NCBI GenBank assembly: GCA_017480145.1
Contig: JAFVBF010000038.1
Coordinates: 1-33,872 of the forward strand
Source of the DNA: Bacteroidales bacterium
GTDB lineage: Bacteria; Bacteroidota; Bacteroidia; Bacteroidales; P3
Length of the DNA: 33,872 nt
Direction of reading: 5' to 3'
Shown: piece after piece, positions 32,864 through 33,872 of the stretch
Layout: every line of letters begins with the position of its first letter
Position numbering within the stretch: position 1 is the first letter of the stretch
Notes under the pieces: model-generated
Database searches by the model: none
What the model saw: only the letters and a program-made list of their open reading frames with translations
What the model was told of the DNA's origin: nothing
Translations under genes and position numbers: made by a program

Positions 32864-33701
32864 TATTAGAGAAAAGGTTGCACAGTGTTTGATTCAGGCT
32901 GCCTCAACATTTCGTGAAGACCAAAAAGAGGCCTATCGAAAAGCTATAGCAGAAGAATGCGTAGAACAATCTTGTTGGGTAATGCAGCAGGTACTGCAAA
33001 ATGCTTTGGTTGCAGAAGAGAGCCATTCTCCATTGTGTGACGACACGGGAATACCTCATTTGTTTCTTGAAATAGGACCTCACGACAATGTTGATGGTCC
33101 TATGTTGAGAAGTATTCATGAAGGTATAGCATTGGGTTTGCGGCGTTTGCCGGGAAGACCAATGTCCATAAAAGGGAACGATGCAGAGCGACTAGACCAA
33201 AGCGGTGGTTTGGATGAAGATTCTGGGGCATTGCTACCATCTCCCATTCTACTGAAACCTGTAGAGCATGCGGGGGTACGTCTTACTATTATGATGTTGG
33301 GTGGCGGTCCTGCTATACGTGGTATCACTCAACGTGTGTTTCATAAACATAGTGTAGATGTAGTAATTAACGAGATTGTTAGTCGTGCAAAAGAAGGAGT
33401 GTCCAAGTTAGGTTGTAGTCCTTGTGTTTTAGCCGTTGGTATTGGTCGTTCTCAGTTTGAGGCCATAAGTTTAATGTTAGAGGCTATGGCTTATGGCGAT
33501 TTTGGTATTCAAAGTGAATTTGAAAAACGCATTACAGAAGGTGTGAACACTTCACAGGTTGGGGCTTTGGGACTTGGCGGAAAACATAGTGTTCTGGCCA
33601 CTTTTGCCAAAATTGGACCGCAGAGAGCCAGCGGTGTTCGAATTGTTGCTTTGCGACCTTGTTGCTGTTTCGAACCTCGCCGAGCTAGTATTAACTTATA
33701 A
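32856..33701 (+). CDS. Class-I fumarase / tartrate dehydratase alpha-subunit-like protein
   Basis: A 281-aa protein matching the iron-sulfur-binding (alpha) half of class-I fumarases. Candidate cluster ligands are the Cys in SPLCDDTGIPHLF (~residue 64), the Cys pair in LGCSPCVLAVGIGRS, and RPCCCFEPRRAS near the C-terminus. Also seen: GLRRLPGRPMSIKGNDAERL, GGLDEDSGALLPSPILL, LTIMMLGGGPAIRGITQRVF, and VGALGLGGKHSVLATFAKIG. ATG 32856 is chosen over an in-frame ATG at 32829 because it overlaps the beta-gene stop by 8 bp and starts the usual MNDIREKVAQ. A DegT aminotransferase gene follows after 10 bp. The substrate is unknown. Confidence 0.88.
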   Translation: MNDIREKVAQCLIQAASTFREDQKEAYRKAIAEECVEQSCWVMQQVLQNALVAEESHSPLCDDTGIPHLFLEIGPHDNVDGPMLRSIHEGIALGLRRLPGRPMSIKGNDAERLDQSGGLDEDSGALLPSPILLKPVEHAGVRLTIMMLGGGPAIRGITQRVFHKHSVDVVINEIVSRAKEGVSKLGCSPCVLAVGIGRSQFEAISLMLEAMAYGDFGIQSEFEKRITEGVNTSQVGALGLGGKHSVLATFAKIGPQRASGVRIVALRPCCCFEPRRASINL

Positions 33702-33711
33702 GAAAACAATC

Positions 33712-33872
33712 ATGCCAACCAAGAATCGCATCTACCTATGTCTGGCACACATGAGTGAGGCTGGGATAGAACAGAAATACATACAGGAGGCGTTTGACAG
33801 CAACTGGGTAGTTCCGTTGGGGCCAAACGTGAACGGATTTGAGAAAGAGCTGGAGGCCTTTGTGGGTCAAGA
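33712..33872 (+). CDS. Start of a second DegT aminotransferase gene, cut by window edge
   Basis: Only the first ~53 codons are visible. They encode the same PTKNRIYLCLAHMSEAGIEQ and NWVVPLGPNVNGFEKELEAF as the gene starting at 1019 on the minus strand. I count about five base differences over the shared ~160 bp; the first four are synonymous and the last lies at the very edge. Similarity starts at the ATG; upstream sequences differ. It would be the last gene of the plus-strand cassette, 10 bp after the fumarase-alpha gene, suggesting transcriptional read-through. Confidence 0.9.
   Translation, partial: MPTKNRIYLCLAHMSEAGIEQKYIQEAFDSNWVVPLGPNVNGFEKELEAFVGQ

Noticed and set aside
1-33872. tRNA, rRNA or transposase genes
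   Set aside because: None could be recognised on either strand.

Overview
The window looks like a polysaccharide (capsule or exopolysaccharide/O-antigen) region from a member of the Bacteroidota, probably order Bacteroidales. The evidence is an HU-like DNA-binding protein of the Bacteroidetes MAYY type, AT-rich leaders with weak Shine-Dalgarno sites, Bacteroides-style glycosyltransferase, Wzx and Wzy proteins, and a lipoprotein with a Bacteroidetes-type lipobox. I cannot assign a genus. By eye, base composition is mosaic: moderate GC over about 1-10.6 kb and 17-28.7 kb, clearly AT-rich over 11.6-16.9 kb, intermediate from 28.9 kb to the end. This suggests assembly from several transferred blocks.

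Layout. (1) 1-10,635, minus strand, operon A, in transcription order: Wzx flippase, pyruvyl transferase, GT2, CDP-glycerol-transferase-like protein, Wzy polymerase, GNAT, tandem-domain GT2, split initiating sugar transferase, DegT aminotransferase. (2) 10,636-11,611, a divergent intergenic region holding a 23-bp tandem-repeat array and a ~368-bp element with inverted ends. (3) 11,612-16,847, plus strand, AT-rich: GT2, a second Wzx, a cysteine-peptidase-like lipoprotein, a second Wzy. (4) 17,064-25,264: ATP-grasp, PIG-L deacetylase, a second initiating sugar transferase, ATP-grasp / MmgE-PrpD / ATP-grasp, a second 23-bp repeat array, the HU-like gene, a strong hairpin, and an interrupted hexapeptide acetyltransferase. 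(5) 25,377-33,701: a metabolic cassette of ATP-grasp, U32-like TIM barrel, CitE-like C-C lyase, aldo/keto reductase, second MmgE/PrpD, phosphonopyruvate-decarboxylase-like TPP enzyme, and two-subunit class-I fumarase-like dehydratase. (6) 33,712-end: the start of a second DegT gene, nearly identical to the first and in opposite orientation.

The two most striking signals follow. First, there are five poly-G/C tracts of 7-9 bp. All read G(7-9)TA on one strand, and four lie in that orientation in the coding strand of surface-polysaccharide genes. In all four, a tract of 8 G gives the intact or coupled reading frame. Two genes (GNAT with 9, acetyltransferase with 7) are out of frame in this sequence. 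This is what a set of slipped-strand phase-variable switches would look like. Second, genes 19.7-33.7 kb form an unusual small-acid pathway (lyase, dehydratases, decarboxylase, reductase, three ATP-grasp ligases) inside a polysaccharide locus. I infer that it makes a carboxylic-acid or amino-acid-like substituent and attaches it to the glycan. No PEP mutase is present, so a phosphonate product is not supported from this window alone.

The inverted DegT copies bracket the whole 32.7 kb. They could support inversion by homologous recombination, or they could simply be where an assembly contig broke. No tRNA, rRNA, CRISPR array or transposase gene was recognised.
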